DNA of 64,000 bases from Luzula sylvatica. Its lineage: Eukaryota > Streptophyta > Magnoliopsida > Poales > Juncaceae. The position numbers and the translations under genes are program-made. Below are positions 1-11,299 of this stretch, piece after piece (the first letter of the stretch is position 1; the number at the start of each line of letters is the position of its first letter). The stretch spans positions 35,059,629 through 35,123,628 of the forward strand of contig OX326960.1 in assembly GCA_946800325.1 (NCBI GenBank), given 5' to 3'. The notes beneath the pieces are model-generated. The model saw nothing but the letters and a program-made list of their open reading frames with translations. It searched no databases and was not told where the DNA came from.

Positions 1-10
1 CAAGATTTTA

Positions 11-40
11 ACGCTTTGAGGAGTTCAAATAACGTGTTTT
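11..40 (+). other. most conserved block of the monomer (representative)
   Basis: Monomer positions 11-40, from acgctttgagg through aataacgtg, are nearly identical in all copies. Only scattered private changes appear, for example gaggtgttc in A17, gctgtgag in A36, gtggtttt in B23 and aataatgtg in B12. The regions on either side carry the HOR-diagnostic variants. Such a block in a satellite can be a protein-binding site, but I recognise no known motif in it. Confidence 0.7.
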
Positions 41-106
41 CAGATTATTTGTATCGTATCTTTTACTACATAACTTTTCACCAAATTTCAGAAACACTAA
101 GGAAGT

Positions 107-127
107 TTGTTTTTCTATTCAAAACAA
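107..127 (+). other. hairpin dyad at monomer joint (representative)
   Basis: Perfect 7-bp inverted repeat ttgtttt ... aaaacaa separated by a 7-base loop (monomer positions 107-113, 114-120, and 121-124 plus 1-3 of the next unit). It recurs in nearly all monomers. The loop holds the main tail variants (tctattc, tcgattc, tcgagtc, tcgtttc, tcgatttc, tcggttc), while the arms rarely change; the cgaaa-start monomers lose one pair. It could extrude as a cruciform or be bound by a dimeric protein. Both ideas are inference. Confidence 0.75.
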
Positions 128-213
128 GATTTTAACGCTTTGAGGAGTTCAAATAACGTGTTTTTAGATCATTTGTATCGTATCTTTTAGTACATAACTT
201 TTCACCAAATTTC

Positions 214-234
214 ACAAACACTAAGGAAGTTTGT
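214..234 (+). other. second dyad, overlapping the first (representative)
   Basis: Inverted repeat acaaac ... gtttgt with a 9-base spacer (monomer positions 90-95, 96-104, 105-110), present in monomers of the cacaaac type; cagaaac monomers keep only aaac/gttt. The spacer again holds common variants (actaaggaa, actaggaaa, actcggaaa, actatggaa). Its right arm overlaps the left arm of the hairpin at the monomer joint, so the two folds would be mutually exclusive. Confidence 0.65.
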
Positions 235-3200
235 TTTTCGATTCAAAACAAAATTTTAACGCTTTGAGGAGTTCAAATAACGTGTTTTTAGATCATTTGT
301 ATCGTATCTTTTACTACATAACTTTTCACCAAATTTGACAAACAGTAAGAAAGTTTGTTTTTCGATTCAAAACAAGATTTTAACGCTTTGAGGAGTTCAA
401 ATAACGTGTTTTTAGATCATTTGTATCGTATCTTTTAGTACATAACTTTTCACCAAATTTCACAAACACTCGGAAAGTTTGTTTTTCGTTTCAAAACAAG
501 ATTTTAACGCTTTGAGGAGTTCAAATAACGTGTTTTTAGATCATTTGTATCGTATCTTTTAGTACATAACTTTTCACCAAATTTCAGAAACACTAAGGAA
601 GTTTGTTTTTCTATTCAAAACAAGATTTTAACGCTTTGAGGAGTTCAAATAACGTGTTTTCAGATTATTTGTATCGTATATTTTACTACATAACATTTCA
701 CCAAATTTCAGAAACACTAAGGAAGTTTGTTTTTCTATTCAAAACAAGATTTTAACGCTTTGAGGAGTTCAAATAACGTGTTTTTAGATCATTTGTATCG
801 TATCTTTTAGTACATAACTTTTCACCAAATTTCACAAACACTAAGGAAATTTGTTTTTCGATTCAAAACAAGATTTTAACGCTTTGAGGAGTTCAAATAA
901 CGTGTTTTTAGTTCATTTGTATCGTATGTTTTACTACATAACTTTTCACCAAATTTCACAAACACTAAGGAAGTTTGTTTTTCGAGTCAAAACAAGATTT
1001 TAACGCTTTGAGGAGTTCAAATAACGTGTTTTTAGATCATTTGTATCGTATCTTTTAGTACATAACGTTTCACCAAATTTCACAAACACTAAGGAAGTTT
1101 GTTTTTCGATTCAAAACAAGATTTTAACGCTTTGAGGAGTTCAAATAACGTGTTTTTAGTTCATTTGTATCGTATGTTTTACTACATAACTTTTCACCAA
1201 ATTTCACAAACACTAAGGAAGTTTGTTTTTCGAGTCAAAACAAGATTTTAACGCTTTGAGGAGTTCAAATAACGTGTTTTTAGATCATTTGTATCGTATC
1301 TTTTAGTACATAACTTTTCAGCAAATTTCACAAACACTAAGGAAGTTTGTTTTTCGATTCAAAACGAAATTTTAACGCTTTGAGGAGTTCAAATAACGTG
1401 TTTTTAGATCATTTGTATCGTATCTTTTACTACATAACTTTTCACCAAATTTCAGAAACACTAAGGAAGTTTGTTTTTCGATTCAAAACAAGATTTTAAC
1501 GCTTTGAGGAGTTCAAATAACGTGTTTTTAGATCATTTGTATCGTATCTTTTACTACATAACTTTTCACCAAATTTGACAAACACTAAGAAAGTTTGTTT
1601 TTCGATTTCAAAACAAGATTTTAACGCTTTGAGGAGTTCAAATAACGCGTTTTCAGGTCATTTGTATCGTATCTTTTAGTACATAACTTTTCACCAAATT
1701 TCAGAGACACTAAGGAAGTTTGTTTTTCGATTCAAAACAAGATTTTAACGCTTTGAGGAGTTCAAATAACGTGTTTTTAGTTCATTTGTATCGTATGTTT
1801 TACTACATAACTTTTCACCAAATTTCACAAACACTAAGGAAGTTTGTTTTTCGAGTCAAAACAAGATTTTAACGCTTTGAGGAGTTCAAATAACGTGTTT
1901 TTAGATCATTTTTATCGTATCTTTTAGTACATAACTTTTCACCAAATTTCACAAACACTAAGGAATTTTGTTTTTCGATTCAAAACAAAATTTTAACGCT
2001 TTGAGGTGTTCAAATAACGTGTTTTTAGATCATTTGTATCGTATCTTTTACTACATAACTTTTCACCAAATTTGACAAACACTAAGAAAGTTTGTTTTTC
2101 GATTTCAAAACAAAATTTTAACGCTTTGAGGAGTTCAAATAACGTGTTTTCAGGTCATTTGTATCGTATCTTTTAGTACATAACTTTTCACCAAATTTCA
2201 GAAACACTAAGGAAGTTTGTTTTTCGGTTCAAAACAAGATTTTAACGCTTTGAGGAGTTCAAATAACGTGTTTTTAGATCATTTCTATCGTATCTTTTAG
2301 TACATAACTTTTCACCAAATTTCACAAACACTAGGAAAGTTTGTTTTTCGTTTCAAAACAAGATTTTAACGCTTTGAGGAGTTCAAATAACGTGTTTTTA
2401 GATCATTTGTATCGTATCTTTTACTACATAACTTTTCACCAAATTTCAGAAACACTAAGGAAGTTTGTTTTTCGATTCAAAACAAGATTTTAACGCTTTG
2501 AGGAGTTCAAATAACGTGTTTTTAGATCATTTGTATCGTATCTTTTACTACATAACTTTTCACCAAATTTGACAAACACTAAGAAAGTTTGTTTTTCGAT
2601 TTCAAAACAAGATTTTAACGCTTTGAGGAGTTCAAATAACGTGTTTTCAGGTCATTTGTATCGTATCTTTTAGTACATAACTTTTCACCAAATTTCAGAA
2701 ACACTAAGGAAGTTTGTTTTTCGATTCAAAACAAGATTTTAACGCTTTGAGGAGTTCAAATAACGTGTTTTTAGATCATTTGTATCGTATCTTTTAGTAC
2801 ATAACTTTTCAGCAAATTTCACAAACACTAGGAAAGTTTGTTTTTCGTTTCAAAACAAGATTTTAACGCTTTGAGGAGTTCAAATAACGTGTTTTTAGAT
2901 CATTTGTATCGTATCTTTTACTACATAACTTTTCACCAAATTTGACAAACACTAAGAAAGTTTGTTTTTCGATTTCAAAACAAGATTTTAACGCTTTGAG
3001 GAGTTCAAATAACGTGTTTTCAGGTCATTTGTATCGTATCTTTTAGTACATAACTTTTCACCAAATTTCAGAAACACTAAGGAAGTTTGTTTTTCGATTC
3101 AAAACAAGATTTTAACGCTTTGAGGAGTTCAAATAACGTGTTTTTAGATCATTTGTATCGTATCTTTTAGTACATAACTTTTCACCAAATTTCACAAACA

Positions 3201-3848
3201 CTAGGAAAGTTTGTTTTTCGTTTCAAAACAAGATTTTAACGCTTTGAGGAGTTCAAATAACGTGTTTTTAGATCATTTGTATCGTATCTTTTAGTACATA
3301 ACTTTTCACCAAATTTCAGAAACACTAAGGAAGTTTGTTTTTCTATTCAAAACAAGATTTTAACGCTTTGAGGAGTTCAAATAACGTGTTTTCAGATTAT
3401 TTGTATCGTATCTTTTACTACATAACTTTTCACCAAATTTCAGAAACACTAAGGAAGTTTGTTTTTCTATTCAAAACAAGATTTTAACTCTTTGAGGAGT
3501 TCAAATAACGTGTTTTTAGATCATTTGTATCGTATCTTTTAGTACATAACTTTTCACCAAATTTCACAAACACTAGGGAAATTTGTTTTTCGATTCAAAA
3601 CAAGATTTTAACGCTTTGAGGAGTTCAAATAACGTGTTTTTAGTTCATTTGTATCGTATGTTTTACTACATAACTTTTCACCAAATTTCACAAACACTAA
3701 GGAAGTTTGTTTTTCGAGTCAAAACAAGATTTTAACGCTTTGAGGAGTTCAAATAACGTGTTTTTAGATCATTTGTATCGTATCTTTTAGTACATAACGT
3801 TTCACCAAATTTGACAAACACTAAGGAAGTTTTTTTTTCGATTCAAAA

Positions 3849-4717
3849 CAAGATTTTAACGCTTTGAGGAGTTCAAATAACGTGTTTTTAGTTCATTTGT
3901 ATCGTATCTTTTAGTACATAACTTTTCACCAAATTTCAGAAACACTAAGGAAGTTTGTTTTTCGATTCAAAACAAGATTTTAACGCTTTGAGGAGTTCAA
4001 ATAACGTGTTTTTAGATCATTTCTATCGTATCTTTTAGTACATAACTTTTCAGCAAATTTCACAAACACTAAGGAAGTTTGTTTTTCGATTCAAAACGAA
4101 ATTTTAACGCTTTGAGGAGTTCAAATAACGTGTTTTTAGATCATTTGTATCGTATCTTTTACTACATAACTTTTCACCAAATTTCAGAAACACTAAGGAA
4201 GTTTGTTTTTCGATTCAAAACAAGATTTTAACGCTTTGAGGAGTTCAAATAACGTGTTTTTAGCTCATTTGTATCGTATCTTTTAGTACATAACTTTTCA
4301 CCAAATTTCACAAACACTAAGGAAGTTTGTTTTTCGATTTCAAAACAATATTTTAACGCTTTGAGGAGTTCAAATAACGTGTTTTTAGTTCATTTGTATC
4401 GTATCTTTTAGTACATAACTTTTCACCAAATTTCACAAACACTAAGGAAGTTTGTTTTTCGAGTCAAAACAAGATTTTAACGCTTTGAGGAGTTCAAATA
4501 ACGTGGTTTTAGATCATTTGTATCGTATCTTTTAGTACATAACTTTTCACCAAATTTCAGAAACACTAAGGAAGTTTGTTTTTCTATTCAAAACAAGATT
4601 TTAACGCTTTGAGGAGTTCAAATAACGTGTTTTTAGTTCATTTGTATCGTATGTTTTACTACATAACTTTTCACCAAATTTCAGAAACACTAAGGAAGTT
4701 TGTTTTTCGAGTCAAAA
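3849..4717 (+). repeat. seven-monomer duplication, first copy
   Basis: Seven monomers (869 bp, one of 125 bp) with the order tagttca/cagaaac, tctatc/cagcaaa, cgaaa, cgatttc tail, caata, cagaaac/ctattc, and tagttca/tatg/cgagtc. The same order follows immediately at 4718-5586. The neighbouring 17-mer and 20-mer blocks hold this segment once, so this is a local tandem duplication. The differences I see from the second copy are tagctca versus tagatca in the fourth monomer and gtggttttag versus gtgtttttag in the sixth. Confidence 0.88.
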
Positions 4718-5586
4718 CAAGATTTTAACGCTTTGAGGAGTTCAAATAACGTGTTTTTAGTTCATTTGTATCGTATCTTTTAGTACATAACTTTTCACCA
4801 AATTTCAGAAACACTAAGGAAGTTTGTTTTTCGATTCAAAACAAGATTTTAACGCTTTGAGGAGTTCAAATAACGTGTTTTTAGATCATTTCTATCGTAT
4901 CTTTTAGTACATAACTTTTCAGCAAATTTCACAAACACTAAGGAAGTTTGTTTTTCGATTCAAAACGAAATTTTAACGCTTTGAGGAGTTCAAATAACGT
5001 GTTTTTAGATCATTTGTATCGTATCTTTTACTACATAACTTTTCACCAAATTTCAGAAACACTAAGGAAGTTTGTTTTTCGATTCAAAACAAGATTTTAA
5101 CGCTTTGAGGAGTTCAAATAACGTGTTTTTAGATCATTTGTATCGTATCTTTTAGTACATAACTTTTCACCAAATTTCACAAACACTAAGGAAGTTTGTT
5201 TTTCGATTTCAAAACAATATTTTAACGCTTTGAGGAGTTCAAATAACGTGTTTTTAGTTCATTTGTATCGTATCTTTTAGTACATAACTTTTCACCAAAT
5301 TTCACAAACACTAAGGAAGTTTGTTTTTCGAGTCAAAACAAGATTTTAACGCTTTGAGGAGTTCAAATAACGTGTTTTTAGATCATTTGTATCGTATCTT
5401 TTAGTACATAACTTTTCACCAAATTTCAGAAACACTAAGGAAGTTTGTTTTTCTATTCAAAACAAGATTTTAACGCTTTGAGGAGTTCAAATAACGTGTT
5501 TTTAGTTCATTTGTATCGTATGTTTTACTACATAACTTTTCACCAAATTTCAGAAACACTAAGGAAGTTTGTTTTTCGAGTCAAAA
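4718..5586 (+). repeat. seven-monomer duplication, second copy
   Basis: Second 869-bp copy of the segment at 3849-4717. It starts and ends at the same monomer phase, so the duplication is an exact number of monomers. The few differences between copies suggest a recent event or later homogenisation. Confidence 0.88.
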
Positions 5587-6704
5587 CAAGATTTTAACGC
5601 TTTGAGGAGTTCAAATAACGTGTTTTTAGATCATTTGTATCGTATCTTTTAGTACATAACTTTTCACCAAATTTCACAAACACTAAGGAAGTTTGTTTTT
5701 CGATTCAAAACCAAATTTTAACGCTTTGAGGAGTTCAAATAACGTGTTTTTAGATCATTTGTATCGTATCTTTTACTACATAACTTTTCACCAAATTTCA
5801 GAAACACTAAGGAAGTTTGTTTTTCGATTCAAAACAAGATTTTAACGCTTTGAGGAGTTCAAATAACGTGTTTTTAGATCATTTGTATCGTATCTTTTAC
5901 TACATAACTTTTCACCAAATTTGACAAACACTAAGAAAGTTTGTTTTTCGATTTCAAAACAAGATTTTAACGCTTTGAGGAGTTCAAATAACGTGTTTTC
6001 AGGTCATTTGTATCGTATCTTTTAGTACATAACTTTTCACCAAATTTCAGAAACACTAAGGAAGTTTGTTTTTCGATTCAAAACAAGATTTTAACGCTTT
6101 GAGGAGTTCAAATAACGTGTTTTTAGATCATTTGTATCGTATCTTTTAGTACATAACTTTTCAGCAAATTTCACAAACACTAGGAAAGTTTGTTTTTCGT
6201 TTCAAAACAAGATTTTAACGCTTTGAGGAGTTCAAATAACGTGTTTTTAGATCATTTGTATCGTATCTTTTACTACATAACTTTTCACCAAATTTGACAA
6301 ACACTAAGAAAGTTTGTTTTTCGATTTCAAAACAAGATTTTAACGCTTTGAGGAGTTCAAATAACGTGTTTTCAGGTCATTTGTATCGTATCTTTTAGTA
6401 CATAACTTTTCACCAAATTTCAGAAACACTAAGGAAGTTTGTTTTTCGATTCAAAACAAGATTTTAACGCTTTGAGGAGTTCAAATAACGTGTTTTTAGA
6501 TCATTTGTATCGTATCTTTTAGTACATAACTTTTCACCAAATTTCACAAACACTAGGAAAGTTTGTTTTTCGTTTCAAAACAAGATTTTACCGCTTTGAG
6601 GAGTTCAAATAACGTGTTTTTAGATCATTTGTATCGTATCTTTTAGTACATAACTTTTCACCAAATTTCAGAAACACTAAGGAAGTTTGTTTTTCTATTC
6701 AAAA

Positions 6705-8815
6705 CAAGATTTTAACGCTTTGAGGAGTTCAAATAACGTGTTTTCAGATTATTTGTATCGTATCTTTTACTACATAACTTTTCACCAAATTTCAGAAACA
6801 CTAAGGAAGTTTGTTTTTCTATTCAAAACAAGATTTTAACGCTTTGAGGAGTTCAAATAACGTGTTTTTAGATCATTTGTATCGTATCTTTTAGTACATA
6901 ACTTTTCACCAAATTTCACAAACACTATGGAAATTTGTTTTTCGATTCAAAACAAGATTTTAACGCTTTGAGGAGTTCAAATAACGTGTTTTTAGTTCAT
7001 TTGTATCGTATGTTTTACTACATAACTTTTCACCAAATTTCACAAACACTAAGGAAGTTTGTTTTTCGAGTCAAAACAAGATTTTAACGCTTTGAGGAGT
7101 TCAAATAACGTGTTTTTAGATCATTTGTATCGTATCTTTTAGTACATAACGTTTCACCAAATTTGACAAACACTAAGGAAGTTTGTTTTTCGATTCAAAA
7201 CAAGATTTTAACGCTTTGAGGAGTTCAAATAACGTGTTTTTAGTTCATTTGTATCGTATCTTTTAGTACATAACTTTTCACCAAATTTCAGAAACACTAA
7301 GGAAGTTTGTTTTTCGATTCAAAACAAGATTTTAACGCTTTTGAGGAGTTCAAATAACGTGTTTTTAGATCATTTCTATCGTATCTTTTAGTACATAACT
7401 TTTCAGCAAATTTCACAAACACTAAGGAAGTTTGTTTTTCGATTCAAAACGAAATTTTAACGCTTTGAGGAGTTCAAATAACGTGTTTTTAGATCATTTG
7501 TATCGTATCTTTTACTACATAACTTTTCACCAAATTTCAGAAGCACTAAGGAAGTTTGTTTTTCGATTCAAAACAAGATTTTAACGCTTTGAGGAGTTCA
7601 AATAACGTGTTTTTAGATCATTTGTATCGTATCTTTTAGTACATAACTTTTCACCAAATTTCACAAACACTAAGGAAGTTTGTTTTTCGATTTCAAAACA
7701 ATATTTTAACGCTTTGAGGAGTTCAAATAACGTGTTTTTAGTTCATTTGTATCGTATCTTTTAGTACATAACTTTTCACCAAATTTCACAAACACTAAGG
7801 AAGTTTGTTTTTCGAGTCAAAACCAGATTTTAACGCTTTGAGGAGTTCAAATAACGTGTTTTTAGATCATTTGTATCGTATCTTTTAGTACATAACTTTT
7901 CACCAAATTTCAGAAACACTAAGGAAGTTTGTTTTTCTATTCAAAACAAGATTTTAACGCTTTGAGGAGTTCAAATAACGTGTTTTTAGTTCATTTGTAT
8001 CGTATGTTTTACTACATAACTTTTCACCAAATTTCAGAAACACTAAGGAAGTTTGTTTTTCGAGTCAAAACAAGATTTTAACGCTTTGAGGAGTTCAAAT
8101 AACGTGTTTTTAGATCATTTGTATCGTATCTTTTAGTACATAACTTTTCACCAAATTTCACAAACACTAAGGAAGTTTGTTTTTCGATTCAAAACGAAAT
8201 TTTAACGCTTTGAGGAGTTCAAATAACGTGTTTTTAGATCATTTGTATCGTATCTTTTACTACATAACTTTTCACCAAATTTCAGAAACACTAAGGAAGT
8301 TTGTTTTTCGATTCAAAACAAGATTTTAACGCTTTGAGGAGTTCAAATAACGTGTTTTTAGATCATTTGTATCGTATCTTTTACTACATAACTTTTCACC
8401 AAATTTGACAAACACTAAGAAAGTTTGTTTTTCGATTTCAAAACAAGATTTTAACGCTTTGAGGAGTTCAAATAACGTGTTTTCAGGTCATTTGTATCGT
8501 ATCTTTTAGTACATAACTTTTCACCAAATTTCAGAAACACTAAGGAAGTTTGTTTTTCGATTCAAAACAAGATTTTAACGCTTTGAGGAGTTCAAATAAC
8601 GTGTTTTTAGATCATTTGTATCGTATCTTTTAGTACATAACTTTTCACCAAATTTCACAAACACTAGGAAAGTTTGTTTTTCGTTTCAAAACAAGATTTT
8701 ACCGCTTTGAGGAGTTCAAATAACGTGTTTTTAGATCATTTGTATCGTATCTTTTAGTACATAACTTTTCACCAAATTTCAGAAACACTAAGGAAGTTTG
8801 TTTTTCTATTCAAAA
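6705..8815 (+). repeat. HOR block, family C, 17-monomer form
   Basis: Seventeen monomers (2,111 bp: two of 125 bp plus one monomer with an extra T at about 7339-7342). It follows the order of the 20-mer at 8816 but lacks a three-monomer unit (taggaaag/cgtttc, gacaaac/cgatttc, caggtca). Landmarks: ctatggaaa near 6926, aaaccagat near 7823, cagaagcac near 7539 and accgc near 8701. The last is shared with the end of the preceding block, which ties the two together by descent. Confidence 0.9.
7325..7449 (+). repeat. monomer with one-base T insertion
   Basis: Sixth monomer of the 17-mer block. It reads gcttttgagg instead of gctttgagg at about 7338-7346, making a 125-bp unit without the usual cgatttc tail. 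The same insertion is in the monomer at 9436-9560, which is the sixth of the 20-mer block, so the two are copies of one ancestral monomer. Confidence 0.85.
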
Positions 8816-11299
8816 CAAGATTTTAACGCTTTGAGGAGTTCAAATAACATGTTTTCAGATTATTTGTATCGTATCTTTTACTACATAACTTTTCACCAAA
8901 TTTCAGAAACACTAAGGAAGTTTGTTTTTCTATTCAAAACAAGATTTTAACGCTTTGAGGAGTTCAAATAACGTGTTTTTAGATCATTTGTATCGTATCT
9001 TTTAGTACATAACTTTTCACCAAATTTCACAAACACTAGGGAAATTTGTTTTTCGATTCAAAACAAGATTTTAACGCTTTGAGGAGTTCAAATAACGTGT
9101 TTTTAGTTCATTTGTATCGTATGTTTTACTACATAACTTTTCACCAAATTTCACAAACACTAAGGAAGTTTGTTTTTCGAGTCAAAACAAGATTTTAACG
9201 CTTTGAGGAGTTCAAATAACGTGTTTTTAGATCATTTGTATCGTATCTTTTAGTACATAACGTTTCACCAAATTTGACAAACACTAAGGAAGTTTGTTTT
9301 TCGATTCAAAACAAGATTTTAACGCTTTGAGGAGTTCAAATAACGTGTTTTTAGTTCATTTGTATCGTATCTTTTAGTACATAACTTTTCACCAAATTTC
9401 AGAAACACTAAGGAAGTTTGTTTTTCGATTCAAAACAAGATTTTAACGCTTTTGAGGAGTTCAAATAACGTGTTTTTAGATCATTTCTATCGTATCTTTT
9501 AGTACATAACTTTTCAGCAAATTTCACAAACACTAAGGAAGTTTGTTTTTCGATTCAAAACGAAATTTTAACGCTTTGAGGAGTTCAAATAACGTGTTTT
9601 TAGATCATTTGTATCGTATCTTTTACTACATAACTTTTCACCAAATTTCAGAAACACTAAGGAAGTTTGTTTTTCGATTCAAAACAAGATTTTAACGCTT
9701 TGAGGAGTTCAAATAACGTGTTTTTAGATCATTTGTATCGTATCTTTTAGTACATAACTTTTCACCAAATTTCACAAACACTAAGGAAGTTTGTTTTTCG
9801 ATTTCAAAACAATATTTTAACGCTTTGAGGAGTTCAAATAACGTGTTTTTAGTTCATTTGTATCGTATCTTTTAGTACATAACTTTTCACCAAATTTCAC
9901 AAACACTAAGGAAGTTTGTTTTTCGAGTCAAAACCAGATTTTAACGCTTTGAGGAGTTCAAATAACGTGTTTTTAGATCATTTGTATCGTATCTTTTAGT
10001 ACATAACTTTTCACCAAATTTCAGAAACACTAAGGAAGTTTGTTTTTCTATTGAAAACAAGATTTTAACGCTTTGAGGAGTTCAAATAACGTGTTTTTAG
10101 TTCATTTGTATCGTATGTTTTACTACATAACTTTTCACCAAATTTCAGAAACACTAAGGAAGTTTGTTTTTCGAGTCAAAACAAGATTTTAACGCTTTGA
10201 GGAGTTCAAATAACGTGTTTTTAGATCATTTGTATCGTATCTTTTAGTACATAACTTTTCACCAAATTTCACAAACACTAAGGAAGTTTGTTCTTCGATT
10301 CAAAACGAAATTTTAACGCTTTGAGGAGTTCAAATAACGTGTTTTTAGATCATTTGTATCGTATCTTTTACTACATAACTTTTCACCAAATTTCAGAAAC
10401 ACTAAGGAAGTTTGTTTTTCGATTCAAAACAAGATTTTAACGCTTTGAGGAGTTCAAATAACGTGTTTTTAGATCATTTGTATCGTATCTTTTACTACAT
10501 AACTTTTCACCAAATTTGACAAACACTAAGAAAGTTTGTTTTTCGATTTCAAAACAAGATTTTAACGCTTTGAGGAGTTCAAATAACGTGTTTTCAGGTC
10601 ATTTGTATCGTATCTTTTAGTACATAACTTTTCACCAAATTTCAGAAACACTAAGGAAGTTTGTTTTTCGATTCAAAACAAGATTTTAACGCTTTGAGGA
10701 GTTCAAATAACGTGTTTTTAGATCATTTGTATCGTATCTTTTAGTACATAACTTTTCAGCAAATTTCACAAACACTAGGAAAGTTTGTTTTTCGTTTCAA
10801 AACAAGATTTTAACGCTTTGAGGAGTTCAAATAACGTGTTTTTAGATCATTTGTATCGTATCTTTTACTACATAACTTTTCACCAAATTTGACAAACACT
10901 AAGAAAGTTTGTTTTTCGATTTCAAAACAAGATTTTAACGCTTTGAGGAGTTCAAATAACGTGTTTTCAGGTCATTTGTATCGTATCTTTTAGTACATAA
11001 CTTTTCACCAAATTTCAGAAACACTAAGGAAGTTTGTTTTTCGATTCAAAACAAGATTTTAACGCTTTGAGGAGTTCAAATAACGTGTTTTTAGATCATT
11101 TGTATCGTATCTTTTAGTACATAACTTTTCACCAAATTTCACAAACACTAGGAAAGTTTGTTTTTCGTTTCAAAACAAGATTTTAACGCTTTGAGGAGTT
11201 CAAATAACGTGTTTTTAGATCATTTGTATCGTATCTTTTAGTACATAACTTTTCACCAAATTTCAGAAACACTAAGGAAGTTTGTTTTTCTATTCAAAA
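8816..11299 (+). repeat. HOR block, family C, 20-monomer form
   Basis: Twenty monomers (2,484 bp; three of 125 bp plus one extra T at about 9450-9453). Its sixth monomer carries the same one-base T insertion and its tenth the same aaaccag variant as the 17-mer block before it, so both share a recent ancestor. Private changes include aacatg near 8849, an altered tail ctattg near 10050 and ttcttcg near 10291. The final monomer (cagaaac, ctattc tail) leads directly into family A. Confidence 0.9.
9436..9560 (+). repeat. monomer with the same T insertion
   Basis: Sixth monomer of the 20-mer block, with four T in gcttttgagg as in the monomer at 7325. It shares the tctatc and cagcaaa variants as well. 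The equivalent monomer in the 27-mer block (about 3973) has the normal three T, so the insertion arose after that block split off. Confidence 0.85.

Larger units (their letters stand above)
1..3352 (+). repeat. HOR block, truncated family A, 27 monomers
   Basis: Twenty-seven monomers, four of them 125 bp (3,352 bp). Monomers 1-19 follow the order of family A monomers A1-A19, including the landmarks cagtaag (A3), cactcgg (A4), cataacattt (A6, starting at 621), gaggtgttc (A17) and tttctatc (A19). Monomer 20 then switches to an A35-like type and the block continues as A36-A41 plus A47 equivalents. Relative to the 47-mer it lacks about 20 monomers from the middle or end. The join is in register, consistent with unequal exchange. 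An alternative is that this shorter order is older and the 47-mer grew by insertion. Confidence 0.9.
3353..6704 (+). repeat. HOR block, family C, 27-monomer form
   Basis: Begins with a cagatta-type monomer and ends with a ctattc tail before the next cagatta monomer. It has 27 monomers, four of 125 bp (3,352 bp; the same length as the preceding block is coincidental, because the monomer order differs). Compared with the 20-mer at 8816-11299 it carries one extra seven-monomer segment, a tandem duplication at 3849-4717 and 4718-5586. Private variants include taactcttt near 3486, tagctca near 4261 and accgc near 6590. Confidence 0.9.

Noticed and set aside
107..127. CENP-B box
   Set aside because: Monomers with the cgaaa start give ttcgattcaaaacgaa, which has TTCG, but the CGGG half is absent and the second CG is out of place by one base. 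It does not meet the NTTCGNNNNANNCGGGN pattern.
360..372. RNA polymerase III B-box or tRNA gene
   Set aside because: TTCGATTC in the monomer tail matches part of the B-box consensus, but the leading GG and final C are missing, there is no A-box at a suitable distance, and no cloverleaf can be drawn.
1..11299. Assembly artefact (false duplication of blocks)
   Set aside because: Not excluded, but less likely: near-identical blocks still carry separate private variants and differ by distinct unit gains and losses. Read depth and spanning reads would settle it.
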